Origin: Emydura subglobosa
Lineage: Eukaryota; Chordata; Testudines; Chelidae
DNA: 64,000 bases
NCBI GenBank assembly: GCA_007922225.1
Contig: ML680086.1
Location: forward strand, 10,826,540 to 10,890,539
Reading direction: 5' to 3'
In this document: positions 25,177 to 39,600 of the stretch, piece by piece
How the letters are laid out: each line of letters opens with the position of its first letter
Numbering within the stretch: the first letter of the stretch is position 1
Made by a program: the position numbers and the translations under genes
Notes under the pieces: generated by a model
What the model saw: only the letters and a program-made list of their open reading frames with translations
What the model was told of the DNA's origin: nothing
The model's database searches: none

Positions 25177-27903
25177 ACTTGATATGAATGACTCCCTGGC
25201 AGATCTTTAATTTCCTCTCATAGGGTTCCAGGACAGATAATGTCAGACACCTCTATGAGTGCTGCTGACAAAAACAGGGAAGGCAAGTCCCAATTCAAAA
25301 GCCCAGGAATAAGAGATGATAACAGTAATTGGTAAGGGCTTTGATCACACCTCTATTTCTTTTTACAGAGAGCTGCTACCTAATAGCAGCTAATCTCCTG
25401 GGCAAAAAAAATAAACATAACAAAGTAGGAAAGAAAGGCTCATTTTCACTATCAAGGAGAAAGGGAAAAGGTGCCTTATATTTACATTAGGATCTAGTTA
25501 CAGTAGATTGACCAGAGCATGGCAACAGTCATTAGGCATCTAATCATAAGCTTCTGAGAAGAAAAAAAATCCCATCTCATCCCTATTTATACCAGGGTCA
25601 GGCTGTCTTGTCCAACTAAAAGGGATGCAGTCAAATCCAGTAAATCCCACATCAAAGAACCCTATCCTGCCATTGATTTGAGCATGAAACTTCCCATTGA
25701 AATTGATGGGGATTTCTGCTGAAAATATTTGGCCTGATATGGCCTCACAAAGTTCAAGAGGAAGCTAATGGTTGTTCTTTCTCATTGAACACTGAGGCAT
25801 TTTACATTCCACTAAAATATCTATCTGTGCTTGAATGAAAGGGGTATATTTCCAGCTTGGCTGCAGCACAGACTCCTGTTTGTGGGTACAATTTGTGCAC
25901 ATGCTTTTCCATAAACAAGATGAACAAAGTGGAATAACTGAACCACTAACAACTGGATCTGTGTTCTGCAAAGAGATAGGTAGAGGTGTGGCCATTAACA
26001 TTTGCATCTACAGCTGAAATGGAAGTGCAAAAATATTGGGCACAAATTAAACTGCATCCACAAAAGGGAGACTACACCTGAAATTCTGGCCTGGAAGTTC
26101 TCTTTATATTACAAGCATTTCTGCACTACTGAGATGGGCCCAGAATTTCAGTTACTGGTGCAATACCAGAAACTTTAAACAGTTTTCATTATGCGAATTT
26201 GAAAATCAAAATAATTTTACTACTATTTAAAGCAGGGTGGATAAAAGTCATGATTTTAAACAAATCAAAACAATTTTTCAAATTTAAATTGGATGTTTTA
26301 TTTATGTGTTGCTAGTTCTTTACTTCCCTCTCCCCCCATTTTATTTTTATGCTCTACAGTGAATATTCTGCACTTGTTTCTTTAGTTAAGAGCTTTCTAG
26401 TCATTAGTAGAATTTCAGTATTCACAAGATCTGGGCCTTAATTTTCCTACAGCAGTTTTGTAAAATTTAAATAAGATCCCTACAAGTGAGGACACAAACA
26501 ATATTTATAATTTATGATATACTTTATATATATCCCTCAAATGTATAGGGGATTTGTAAGTGTGCTGGAACTAAGGAATGGGTTAAAATCCAGAGTTCAC
26601 GCTCAATAGGCAGTGAGATGCCTGAGGTACTAGCACAAAGTTCAAAATAAATAAAATATCCCAGTAGGGCAGCATGGCTATGCGGGAGGGTCTTTACTTC
26701 TGGGGACCAGTACCAAGGCCATCCTCAACCACAAGTGAAAATGAATTTGGGCATTTGTCCATCTTACCATCCACACTTGCAGTCTTTGCTCATAAGAAAC
26801 TTAAACCTGGACCAATCCAGGGTGCCACAAGTCAGAACTAAAATGTATTGATGGGTGAATGAGTGACATTTAAATGAGACATGCCCACATTATGCCTCAT
26901 TCTGTCCAAAGTTATCAGTCTCCATTGTTAGTGTCACATTTCACTCATATGTATATAGATTCATTAAACAACAACAGCACTTGCGAAGGGCCAAGTCAAA
27001 CTTTGAGGTATAAGTGTATCAGGTGCATGAAAAAATGCACATGATTCTTGTTTGCTGAACAATCCTTGCATTCAGAAGTATAAACAGAGTGCTCATGCAA
27101 CACCAAATGCACACACAAATCCTGCTTTGTACACCCCAATGCGGAGTTCTACACACATAACATGCATGTACATTTTAGTGTGAGTACTTGGCTTAAAACT
27201 TTACCATTACTATAAACTGATGGGGGAGGGAGGCACATTTTAAACAAATATGGGATTCAGTTCCCCAGCAGTTGCATGGGGTGAAAATGTGCAGAGATAA
27301 GATGCCATGGATGAAGGATGACCCTGGCTCAAATAGCTGTTTCATAAGAGTAAAATGATTTGATATCACATCACTAAATAGACTGTAATTTACGAGCAAA
27401 AGCAAAGCTGGCAAAGCAAAGTTGAAAATCAGCTCCTTAAAGGAAAAATGTATTTGTATGTGACATAGGCACTAATCTATACAATAAATAAAAACACAAT
27501 ATATTGTGGAAGAGGCATAAAACATTTGTGATTAAAGATTCTGTAGCGCTTTTTGCAAAATAAAGTTGTTAGCCTTCTGTTCAGCCAAATTCCAGTTTGA
27601 GACAATATATTCGGTCAATTTGAAATTACCCTTAGTGCCTTCAACAGGCTATGGTTACCCGCCCTAACTTTGTAGTGTTAGTGATGGTGGCTGTGGCTGC
27701 ACTTTGGCAGCGGGTGAAGTATTCCCCGCAAACAATCCAAAGTCTTACCTCTAACACAATCAAGCACATCTAGATGACTTCAGAGCAGTGGTGGCCCTTA
27801 AATCAAGGGCAGAATTTTGCATGTGATTAGTGGACCTGTAAAGTACTAATTAGAATCTCTTGGAATGAAAGCGGTTATGTAAATCTACAGTATATTGTTA
27901 TCA

Positions 27904-27926
27904 TTATATATATATATTATATATAC
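27904..27926. repeat. (AT)n microsatellite
   Basis: AT-repeat interrupted by one TTA. Confidence 0.8.
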
Positions 27927-29401
27927 ACGTGGCTGGTAGTATCGTGTGGAGCTGGAGCGGCATTGACATTTTTTATGCTAATGTGTTATTTTGAGAATTA
28001 CCAACCCCGGCATCAAGAGCCACATATACTCTAGCAACTGTTTACTTTCTCTTTCAGCATCAAGACCTAAATATTCGGGGCATCTGCAGGAGAGTTACGT
28101 GCAGTTTTGATTGCTGTTCATGGGAGCAAGGGGTTACTTGAGTAAATCCCCTTTGGACCTATAAGGGAATAGACCCCATAGTTTCAATATTAAACAAAGC
28201 CCATCAATGGATTGTCAAAAAAGCATGCAGGATAATGGAGATGCTAGTTATTGGGCCCTGTCTGTTCACTGCTGTCCTACAGTAACCATAAACATTCACC
28301 TCTGTGAATCTATAATGTCACCAGATCAAAACACAGCTTCCTGGCTTGCCCAGAAAGGTAATTCCCAGACTCTATTTATAACAATGTAAGCCAGCACAAA
28401 TGATACATACCCAATGGACTCTTACTCACAGTGTTTAAAAATAAACTGTTTTCAGTAAGTTATTTTTACAGGAGCTGTAACATATCACCTTTTGCCCTCC
28501 CCCACAAACTTATTTCACTCATTACTATTACAGCTTGCCAAAACTGAATTTCACTGAGTAATTATGCTGGTTCCTTCTCTCCCCCACCCAATTTCATGCA
28601 GATGCTGCATAGTTCTCTTTCAACCCCTCCTTGTTCTCTTGTTCTTTCTTTCATCCTTTTCTCTGATGTTACATGCCTAATTCTCACCACCTCTTGTTTA
28701 TCCTCCTCTTTAATAATGAACTTCTTGTCTCTCACTTTATACACAGTAGGAACAGTGAATCACCCTGACCTATTCTGAACCAGAGGTACTAGCACAATGG
28801 AAAACCCAGTAATTGTTAAGGCACCACAGGGGTCTCTCTTGGTTTGAGTGAACTGTTCCTTATGCAGCTTGTTAAGTTGGGCTTTAATTTGATCAATTGC
28901 TACAAAGCATTTGGGGCTGCAACAGAGTAGAAAGAAAAAGAAAAAGCTTGCTTTGCTTATCCAGGTTTGGCTTGCATTACTTTAGTTATGCCACACCAAT
29001 GATAATGGGAGTAGGGAGCTCTGATTCTTCCACTGAGTTTCACATGTTCAATCCCCCAGCTCTTTTGGGGAAGGGGTAGCCTGGGACTCTAAATTATAAT
29101 TCATACTTGCAAAGGGATGGACCAGCAAGCATTCTCGATCTCTTCTTCTAACACTAAAATCCTATTTCATGGACCTAGAAAGCAGGTAGCCCCCAACAAT
29201 CACTGTAACTCCAGGAGAAGTGGGCTTTGGAACCATTACAGAAGCTAAAGGAATATGGTTATAATTCTAGACACATAACCTATAAGGGGAAAATTATTGC
29301 AGTTAATTGAATTAATAATAAAAAGCCTCTTAATATGATCATTCTCTACTCCAGTTGATGCAACTTCCCTATTTATTTATGTGAATTAATGTTCCTCTCA
29401 C

Positions 29402-29589
29402 CTCATACTCCTCTTTAAATCCATAGCCCTGTCCTCGTTTCATCTGGGTGATGTGCTGTAGCAAGTCGGCCACGCGGATGGCTGGCTGGAACTGCCCCCT
29501 GGGGTAGGACATTTCCACTGGCTCACAGCTCCGGTATGGATGGGTCTGGATGGTCAGAGTTGGCTGAGTCATTTCCCCGTGGCTGCTCT
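29402..29589 (-). CDS. PTPRT: PTPRT exon: juxtamembrane end and start of D1
   Basis: 188 bp. Two bases complete the split codon, then 62 codons run from [11 protein letters not shown] to GFKEEYE. It contains [19 protein letters not shown] and then [19 protein letters not shown], the helical N-terminal lead-in that all R2B phosphatases have just before D1. In receptor PTP structures this region forms the helix-turn-helix wedge. Acceptor is ACAG at 29590-29592 and donor GTGAGA; the exon ends in phase 0. From memory the human protein has one more residue at the exon start (T-D-G-S against K-S-S here), which a shift of the acceptor by three bases would explain. Confidence 0.95.
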
Positions 29590-32500
29590 CTGTTTTAAAG
29601 ACAGGGAGGCAAAAAAAGCTTTCACCTATCCATCATTTCCAGTTTCATTTCTGTGCTGTTTGTCTCCCCTTCCCATAGGTTATTGCAGGTGAAATAAAGA
29701 ACAGAAATAAGTAGACAACCACATATGCCCAAAGCCACCAGAAAGACTAAGGCACAGTCAAATATTTGTAGTGTAATCAGTCACTGAGGCAACCAGAAGG
29801 AGACAGAAAAACAGGCACAATAATGACAGAAGTAAATGGCATATCTCATGAAATAATGCATGTTAATGTCCTGAAATCTGCATGGCAACTCCACTGGAAT
29901 TCTATACCTTTGTTCACAAAGCAAAACTGCTTTGCACTAGGAAAGAACAAGGTTTTCAAAAGTAACGTGATTTTTGAGTGCTCAGCCTTAGATACCTTAA
30001 AGAGGCCTGATTTTCAGAGAATGAGTGCTCAGCATCTCAAGTTTGGCACCCAGAAATTCAAGCACCCAAAACTGTTAGTCACCTAGAAAATAAAGTTTAG
30101 GCCTCAAATGTGTATATTTCAGTTTAAGAAATGTAATGTTATCTGAAAGAACAGCAAAATTGTACAGAAATATGACTACCTTGCACTTATATTTCAGAAA
30201 TGTAAATTTATCAGAGAAACATAATTTCCAAAAGAAATTAATTTAGAAAATATTCCCAGTACAAGATGAATGAAGACTCCAGCATCAATAGGTCCAGACA
30301 GGACCCTAACTGTATGGTACAATACTCCTAATAGATAATAGAACAGAAAGCACTTCTATCAACAGATGATCACCAACGAGGATTTTCTTTTTAACCCCAG
30401 AAGCTCTGCTTAGATGTAATGTCTAGATTCTAGTTCTTGTTTCTTTCTAAATGAATTGACTGAATTCAAGCATTTGGCCAAGGGAGACTTTGCCTTGGCA
30501 CTACGTTAGGGATCTCCTAGGGCTCTTAGTCATTTGCATTAGTTACTACTGGTTCTAACCACTCCCACTATGATCACATATCCAATATATAGCTTTGTCT
30601 ATCTAGAGTGATCCACAGAGACTGGAGATTGTATACAAATGGATAACTTGCTCACTATTGAAAAGGGATAGAAACTAGAAGCTGTTCCCAGTTAGCAACA
30701 CTACAACAGCCTTTTAGAAGGGGCAAAGAGAACAAACTAATCCAGTTGAAATGTTGGAGTAATTTTAGGGAGATGGACTATAACTACTCAAGCTGAATTT
30801 TGGCTAAAGCATCAGGGTGAACACTCCTCCTCTTGCAGAAAACACTATGGAGCTTTGACCACAAGCAGTCAGGACTGCTGTTTTTCTCATTGAAAAGATA
30901 GATAAAAGCACATGGGGCAGGGCCTTAGTACCCTTTACCACATGGAAAAACAACTCTTAAGCAGCCAGAGTGGTATTTTTGTGGCAGGGAGGCAAGATGT
31001 CAAGAAAGTTTGCTCTGAAGTTCTGAATGTATCAGAGCGGGGGGGGGGAGGAATAGCAGCAATGGACACATCATCGAAGACAGGCCTATGCTAAGCTTTG
31101 ATGACGTAAGTAAAAGCTTGTGATCCAATTATCAGAGATGTTGAGCGCCTTCCACTCCTTCTGAGATCTACTGCAGTTACAGATGATCAGCCTCACTGAA
31201 AAGCAAGTCACTAATGTGAAAATATTTTTCAAAATCCAGCCTTCAATACAACAACATTCATACGACACACAAAAATAAATATGAATTTGGCTTTAGTAAA
31301 CCCATGAGCACATAGAACATCAATGCATGTGGAACTTAAGGAAAAGTAACACCTAACCATTTGTATAACAGTATTTCTAATACTGTACTAATTACAATGT
31401 GAGAACTCGGACAGAGGGAATTTTCAAGGCTTATTAATTCTCCTAGCTGGATTCATTTTCCCAATGCATCTTTCTTCACCTATTCCCTATTAACCTCCCA
31501 TAATGGAGAGGAAACTATTTTTATGACGGCCCATTTCTGACAGACGTACTATGCTTAAATTTCCATTAATAAGTTTAGTATAAACCCAATTTCACAACTA
31601 GCTTCTCTGAGGAATCTACAAGTAATGCTATATTTTTATCAGTCCCAATCAGAAAACATTACAATGTCCCTATTTGAGAGGGAGCCTTAAAACTAATGTA
31701 CACTTCTATTGCTAGTATAAGGACATACTAAGACCACAGGATACTTGTAAAATGTAACTCAAATCAGGCTGCCCCTTCAGAGGTACTTAATTATTGCCCT
31801 CTTCACTAAATCTTTAATTTCTGGGCTGTTTAACCTCCTTTCCTACAGCTCTCCTTGCAGAGGGGTAAGCCAAATAATTTTTACCCACTTATCTTTTAAG
31901 TCTCTTCCTCCACATTGGGCCACCAAAGTGCTGAAATCTTAAACTCGAGTTTCCTGTGATGTGAACAACTCCATTACAAGGTTTTTATGTGTTTGTCCCA
32001 ACTGAAATGCATTTCCTAAGGGCTCATTTGGATGGAGAGTTAGTGAGCGACAAGTTAGGGTGTAAATCTGCAGCATACCAGAGCAGCACACACTAACTAG
32101 CCCTATGGACCCTGCTATTGAGCACGGAAAGTTCTCTAGAGCACTCTCATATACTCCTAGGTCAAAGCTCTGCCTACACAAGCTCTAAGTCTAGTGCCAG
32201 GCAATGCCGAGCCTTCCCTGCTCACTCAGAACAAGCTGCAGGAAGTAACTGGGGAGAAGGCGACCTAATTTAGATTTCTGTGCCTGCAGTACTTTGAGTG
32301 GACTCCACGTCCACCACTGGGAGGAGAAGTTGACCTGGTTATTTGTGTGAACTCAGCATGACCCATAGCTACATCCACAGACATTTTATTTTGTACCAAG
32401 GAAAAAAAAACTTGAATCTTCTTCACGTACACAAATTGCTGTGTATGAGATGAGTCAAATGTTCAGATGTTCTGCTAATAATGCCTTATGCAAGAAACAT

Positions 32501-34519
32501 ATTGTTCCCTCTCTGTCTAATCACCCTTTGAGTCTGAGCCTAAGCATGGTTAATGAAGCACTCAAGCAAGGCACTACACCATCTCTCAAGACGTGCTGTT
32601 TACAGCAATTTTATGAACAATTCAATATGTACTGGAAAGGAGAAGTAGCAGCAAGCAAACTCTCATCTCTAACTAGGGCAATCAACCAAAAGGATCTTTG
32701 AAACACATTATAGACAGGCTATCCTTTTCCTGCAGGATGAAGAAATAAAACAGACTGCGTTCCTCATGGCACTGTAATTACAAGAAAAAAGCAACAAAAA
32801 TAACAGTCCCTCTGAAAAGTCACATTTCTGATTGTCATTGTTACACTTAATGTGGGCCACAGCAATTTGTCACCATGCCCCTCCACCTCACATCTTGCAG
32901 ATGTTGGGGGCAGATCCTGTAAGACAGACTGCTCTCAACTTCCACAGAAGCTAATGGGAATTTAAGATGTTCAGCACCACACAAGCTCATGATCCATTAC
33001 GAGTCACTCACTAGCGCCTTATGTAACTTTCCACAAGAACAATGGATCAATAAAAAGGAGAATTTGGGGGAAAATGTTTGGATGAATTCACTATGACTCT
33101 CTTGGGGAGTAACAGAGTATAATTTACCTACATGAGCTGGAGTATCAGTGAGTTCCAGCTTTGTGTGGTTAAAACCAAAGTTATTGCAGCAGGATATTAT
33201 GGCATGAAAAGCACTCTACCAAAGAAACACAAAAGAGGAACATCTTCCAGTGTCTGATGGGTAGTCCCGAAGGCAGGACATTATTGCCCAATTGCTACTA
33301 AAATATCTATTGTAGAATACTTTTGTTGCTATATAACTAACTAAATAAAATACATAAATAATCATCATCCTTGTGACAGCTGATAAATTATTTGGCTGAT
33401 GTCATACACATTACAGGAAGCACCTGAAAAAATAGCTCTGTAATTCTACGAGCTGCTCAGCATGAGCAAATCTCTGAACAGGTGTTCCAGTAGGGCTACA
33501 AGCAGAAGCCCTGTCCACCCAGAACAGTTTATGGCACAGAAACTTCCGATACCTCTTTTTGTAACATTATCTTGGTTCACAAATTGAGTTTTGTTACTGT
33601 GGGATAACAGATATAGGAAGAACATACACACTGATGGTGTCTGCAAACCAGAAAACCAGACTAAGCGTCAAAAGACTGCAGTCCTACTGCATTGATGTGT
33701 GTCCTGAATACCAGAAAAGTTTGTTAAACTTTTCCTTTAATATCCACCAGCTCTTTCTGCTTCTGAAATGATAGGCTACATAAATGTAATCATCTCTGTT
33801 TATATTTTTTTCTCTTAGTGTTGGCAAGTGTGTAACGCGATAAGACTTCCTTTGCACAAAATAAATTATATTTTGAGTGGTGTTTGTGATGGATTTAATT
33901 ACGCACATATCCAATCTCTCTCTACTAGAGTTAGGGCTGTCAATTACTTGACATCACTTAAGGATGGCTGTGACATGGCTAATATCTCTCTCCATTACGC
34001 TATTGATATGGTGGCATTTAGTAAAATTAGCTTGCTTTTTTATGCCCATAAGATTTATTACATGTCAAATACTCGACTTGAAGGTGATGTGCTATATGCA
34101 ATATACATGGTGCTATGACAAACATGAATAAAAATTCTCATTTGACTGATATTGATTTAGCCAAACAGGGCACATTAATTAAGGAAGAGCCAACTGGAAG
34201 CATGGTTTGATTTCTAGCCATGTTAGAAGCAGTCTGGAGGGTGCATCTTTCATTCAACTTTCTTTTGTGGGAAAGACAATGAAGCAGCAGCTCACGTGCT
34301 AGCCATGCTGGCTCATGACAGACATAAAACTTGGCTGGAGAAAATCAATTCCCCTTGGTTTTAAAACACCACTGCCACATTCCGGCCAACATTTAATACT
34401 GCATAAACTAATCTTGTCAGAAGATTTTGTGTGTTTTGTTTCCCTGCTTCACTTACAAATGGGATATATGCTTAAGTGAGGAGGGAGAATGCACTGCTAC
34501 AATGGTCTGGGACTTGGGC

Positions 34520-34690
34520 CTCTTCAGTTTTAGACCCATTGATTAACTGCATGGCCCTGACCAAGTCAGTCTATCTCTGCCTCATGTGTAAAATGAGGCT
34601 CGCATACCTACCTCATGAGGTGTTAAACAGTTTAATTAATTAGTTCAACTAGTTGGTAAATTGCACTGAGAACCTCAGAATACTTTACAC
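34520..34690 (+). repeat. MIR SINE relic
   Basis: CTGCATGGCCCTGACCAAGTC, TCTCTGCCTCATGTGTAAAA and CCTACCTCATGAGGTG follow the MIR core and tail in sense orientation. Confidence 0.7.
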
Positions 34691-36117
34691 ACCTGCATCT
34701 CCCCTCCCCCAGCTGCCCCATATTTCCAAGAGCAACTTTGCCCCACCTTGGAATGCCTCATCTGTCACTGAGATCTGAGCAGGAAGTCTTCCTCATTGAC
34801 TGCATGTGGGCATGTAGTGTCAGTCTCACAGGAATGTCACCAGAGAGGCACATCAAGCAACAGCTGTCAGCCTTCTAATGCAGGTTATTTCACAGCTGCT
34901 TATTCCATTGCAAGTGAAATTTAGTAAATTGGGCTTCTGCAGAGAAAGCACTCACTGTTGCCAACAGGCTGGTATGACCTGGGAGGCCACAGTCTGTGAT
35001 AGATAGAGTCACCAATTTTTAAACCCCTAACTGCTTACAAATATAAAAAATAACCCATCCTTCAGATTAAGTCAATGATGATGCAACTCACCAATGAAAC
35101 AATATAATCTTTACCTTCAGCTGTTCAGAGACACTGTGTACATAAACCCCATGCAGATTCGTTGCATGTATGCAACTGCACAGCAACATCCAAGAAATGG
35201 ATAAATCTAGGGCAAATTTCTCCATGGGTGTAAATACAGGCCAGATTGTGTATGGTTTCTGCATAAGTGCACAGATGAAAGGAAGGTACAAGGAGCCTTT
35301 CAGTGTCTTGTGCCCCCTGTGCAGGGACAAAGCAGAGTTACAATTCCTGCGCTCTCCTAAAGACTGGGCTTGCTTTGGGCTAGCATCCTCTTGAGTCGGT
35401 GCAGTGTGGACAAGAGCGTGGAGTATGGGAGCCATGACCAATGTTCATTCTACACACTAGGAATGGCAGCTAGCTAGGTGGAAAGGGAACAATATGATGC
35501 ACCTTTTGAAGAGTCTCCTCCACCTCCATTCACTTGGGAGCTCTGGGAGATATCAGCAATGCACAATGTCTCCCAGAATAATCCCTGATGCCACACAGTT
35601 CTTTACCATCCCTAATCAGGGCTAGTCCAATCTGGGCCCTAACAAAACACACAGAACACAGACTTCTCCTGCCTCTTTTGCTTTCAACTAAGTATTAATT
35701 TTCCCAGCAAAGACACTTACAAGCACAATGCTTGAATCCAGGGATGTTTCATGTTGTAACAGAAAATTAAGCAGCTAAAGAAATGCATTATAAAAGTATT
35801 AATCAAGCAAAGGGTGGGATGGAGGCCAAAAAAAGCATCCCCTGTGTCTTTCTATCAACAAATCATGTCACAACTGAGTCTGGTGAGTCATCTAGTGTTA
35901 CAAATACTGCACATTTATTAGCAGAAGGCGTAACAGATGGGAACAAATATGCCAAGCTGCAGTTCACACAGGGTGATAGATATTGGTTTCTGGGGTTGCT
36001 GATGCTCTTTCTCCCATATTTTTACAAAAAACAGATTTGCCATTTTAAAAATCAAACTATTTTGCAGATGCAGCTTTGTCCAGCATCTGGAGAATGGATT
36101 GGGAAGCCAGGAAAATA

Positions 36118-36270
36118 GTTACTTACTCAACAGTAAATGTAGTTCTTTCAGATTGTGTCATCAGTGCGGAATTCATTCTAGGTGTGCATGCACCATTGGA
36201 TTTTATTTATTTTTTTAACAGTGTCCATTGGAGCCACCTATGTGCTCCTGTGCCTCCTTGTGTTCCCAGA
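36118..36270 (+). repeat. DIRS left inverted terminal repeat
   Basis: Reads GTAGTTCTTTCAGATTGTGT, then CTAGGTGTGCATG, ATTTTTTTAACAGTGTC and GCTCCTGTGCCTCC. Each block has a counterpart in the same order in the reverse complement of 40680-40815. Confidence 0.75.
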
Positions 36271-36560
36271 CAAGTTCTGCCATGCCCTTCCTTCAGTTCT
36301 GTCACAACTGAAAGCCAAACAGTGGGATGGAAGACAGGTTGTGGATCCTAAATGACTACAATATCTTGAAGAACCAAAGTTACTGTAGGATAAGTAAACA
36401 TACTTCTTCGAGTATGTAGATCCCACTCTAGGTGACTGGCAAATGGTATCATCCCCAGAAAGTAGTAGTGAGGACATTAAGCTATATCAGTCAAATGGAG
36501 ATTGAAGTACTGCTTTTCCAAAGCTCGGATCCATGTCAAATGTACAGAGTTTCTCAAACA

Positions 36561-36690
36561 TCAGTGGATTGCTCCATGTGGCTGCCTTACTGATCTCAGA
36601 AATGGATATATTTCTGAAGCAGGCCAAAGACATCTCCTGAACCCTAGTGAAGTGTGCATTGATATTTGGAGGGATAGGCTTGCCAGCCAA
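36561..36690 (-). pseudogene. Tyrosine recombinase C-terminal remnant (DIRS)
   Basis: The minus-strand frame reads KPIPPNINAHFTRVQEMSLA and CFRNISISEISKAATW, SNPLMFEKLCTFDM. The A-H-x-T-R box and the R/K-A-A-T-W-S close are characteristic of DIRS-family tyrosine recombinases. The frame starts mid-domain and the upstream part is frameshifted, so it cannot make a working enzyme. Confidence 0.75.
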
Positions 36691-39600
36691 TTTATAGCAG
36701 TTGGAAATGAATTGTGTAATCCACTGAGATTATCTGGGATGAGAGAGATTGATCCTTTGATGTGCCAAAAATGACCATAAAAAGGTAAGGAGAAAATCTG
36801 AAAGGTTTGGTTTTGGTGATGTAATAAACCATGGCCCTGGACCACATACATAGTACAAAGTTTTGTTTTGTCTGGCAACATGTGGGGATTCAGAAAGAAG
36901 ATTACTAAAGTGACAGGCAGGTTCAGGTGGAATTCTGAGAGCACTGTAGGGATGAATTTAGGGTGCAGTTTCATCACCACTTTGTCCCAGTGGAAGGATG
37001 TATCTGGTGGTCCAACCATGAGAACTTGTAGTTCACTGATTCTTCATGCTGATATGATGGCTACAGGAAAGACCGTCTTAATGGCAAGACAATGCTTCAA
37101 ATGAAGGCTCCTTAAGCAACAGGACCATCACATTAAGATCTCACATGGGAGTAGGGTCTCTGGCTGAACAGAAGGTACAGAGAAGGCCCTTGAGGAATCT
37201 TGACATGGTGAGATGTAAAAAGACTGAATGTGACCGCATTGGAGCATATCATGCTGCTATTGCTGCCAAAGGGACCTTAAGAGAGCTAAGGGCTGACCCT
37301 GAAGCAGGCAGCATGTAGTTCATCATGTTTGATATTGGAATCTCAGCTGGGTTCACATTGTTTTGCACTGTCCAAATGGAATTTTTTTTTCCATTTCAAG
37401 GAGTAAGTCTTCCTGGTGGAGGGTTTCCAGTGCTATAGAAGGATCTGATAGACCTGTAGGGAACAGTCTCTGTTGGTCTTGCTCATCCAGCCAACGACCA
37501 GGCTCTCAGATGCAACAACTCAGGGTCCTGGTGCAATATTTGACCCTGGTTCTGTGAAAGCATGTGTGGACAGGTGGGAAGGCATATGGACAGCTGGCTG
37601 GATACCTGTAGGAGATCTGACAGCCAAAGTTGCCTCTGCTATTAAGAGGCTATCATGATGACTATAGCTCTGCCCTGTCTGATCTTGGATATGATCCTGC
37701 GGATCGGGGGATTGGTTGGAAGGCATACAGTAGTCCTCAAGACCAATGAAACACAAAGGTGTTCAGAAGGGAGCTAGGGCTCACACCTCCCCTGAAACAT
37801 AAGTCCTTGCACTTGTCATTTTCCAGCATGGCACACAGGTCTATGGTGGAAGTTCCCCAGCAGCAGAATATCAGTTCTAGGATGGATTTTCACAGTGACC
37901 GCTTGTGGCTGGTTATTCACATTCCTGCTCAGGCAGCCCATTGGGTCATTGCTGACCCCTAGTAAGTGCAGTTATTGGAATGACTCCATGCTGATGGCAC
38001 CATTCCCAGAAATGGATCACCTCCAGGCAGAAAGGGGATGATTGAGTGCCTCCCTGAGTGTTTATACAGTGCTTTGCTGATGTGTTGACCATCAGGATCT
38101 GCATTGTGTCATTTTGAAAGATGCGTAGGATGTCAGGCTAGCCAGTCTGATGGCTTTCAGTACTGAGACGTTCAGATGTAATTTTAGATTGTCCAGAGAT
38201 CATAAAAATTGCATTTGCAAGTGGCTCCACCCTGCCCTTGATGGGTCTGTGACCAGTGTCATTGTTGGGGAAGAGAGTGAAAAGGGTTTTACGATGTTCA
38301 GGTGGAAGCCATCTGTCCGATGTTATAATAGACCATGCTTAGTGGTATGGGATAAGGTGGCTTCCCAAGGTCATGCTCTGTGGACTGGCTTCTATACAGC
38401 TCTCCACCATCCCATCAAATCTGCTGATGAATCAGCCCAGGACAGTGAGGTGCCAAGGTGCAGGAGGGGTTGATGCCCCTTAGAGTACCAGGGGCATTTC
38501 CTGGCATTTCCTGGCCTCCATCTGCCCATGGTACAATGTGGTGTGCAGTCTTTGATGATGCAATGTTTGAGGGTGGTATGCCCTTCGATAGGGTGGAGGA
38601 ATATAGATCCCTAAGGAGCATAGGGCTGCTTTGAAATCCTTCCTCACATGTAGGACCCTATCTGTCCACTCACCTAACTGCTCCGACCCCTCGAAGGGCA
38701 AGTCTTCAATCTTGACTTGTACCTCATGAGGGATACCTAAAGCTTAGATCCATGGTGCTCTACCAATGATCAATACAGTGATCACAGACTTGGTGTCGGT
38801 GTCAGAGACCTCCATCACTACCTGTAGCGCCTCCTTGGCTCTGAGCTGGCCTTCTTTTATAATGTATTTCAGCTCCCCTCTGTTTTTTGTGATAGTATTT
38901 GTCCAGGAAGGGTGTTACCCTGCCCCATATCAAAAGGTCATATTTGGCCAGCAATGCTTGACTGTCAGTTGGAGTGAGGCTGATGAGTATGTCTTTCTTC
39001 CAGATGAATCTAAGCATTTGGGATCTTTGCCACTGGGCATATTTTTGGTCAATCTTGACTTCAGGGTTAGTGGTGGGAGTGAAAATAATCAAAACTGGGG
39101 GGTGAGGGATACCTGATATCATTTTTTGGCACATTTTGCTATTGGTGGAATAATGTCTGGAATTTGCCACAAGGCTCTTGTTGGGTTTAGCATGCCTCAT
39201 TTATAAGGAATAATTCTGGCAAGACCAGCAGCCGACAAAATGTCAAACACTTTGTGAGACTTCTCAGAGATGATCATAGTCTTAATCTCTAATGTGTCTG
39301 TGATCTGCACCAGAGACTTCAGTAAGGCCTTGAAATTGTCCAGTGCAACTATCATTACTGAGGCTACTGCCTCATCCAGAAACAAGGATGAGAGGTGTTT
39401 AGGCAGCGAGAGGAGTCATTCGGTGTCTGGATCCCATTCCTCTCTGTACTCCGACAACTGAGATCTGGCCACAGAAGCCTCAGGAGAGGGAAGGACCCTC
39501 CTTTTCTGTGAAGGCAGGGATTAGCTCTGACAGGGTGAGCCCTATAGCCCCAGTAGGGGCGCAGTGGCTTACTGTATGCATACATAGGGCTGGTGGGTGT

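Noticed and set aside
36561..37019. 152-codon minus-strand frame as a host gene
   Set aside because: Its C-terminal part is out of frame with, and lies over, the DIRS recombinase remnant, and it is inside the ITR-bounded element. It is transposon debris.
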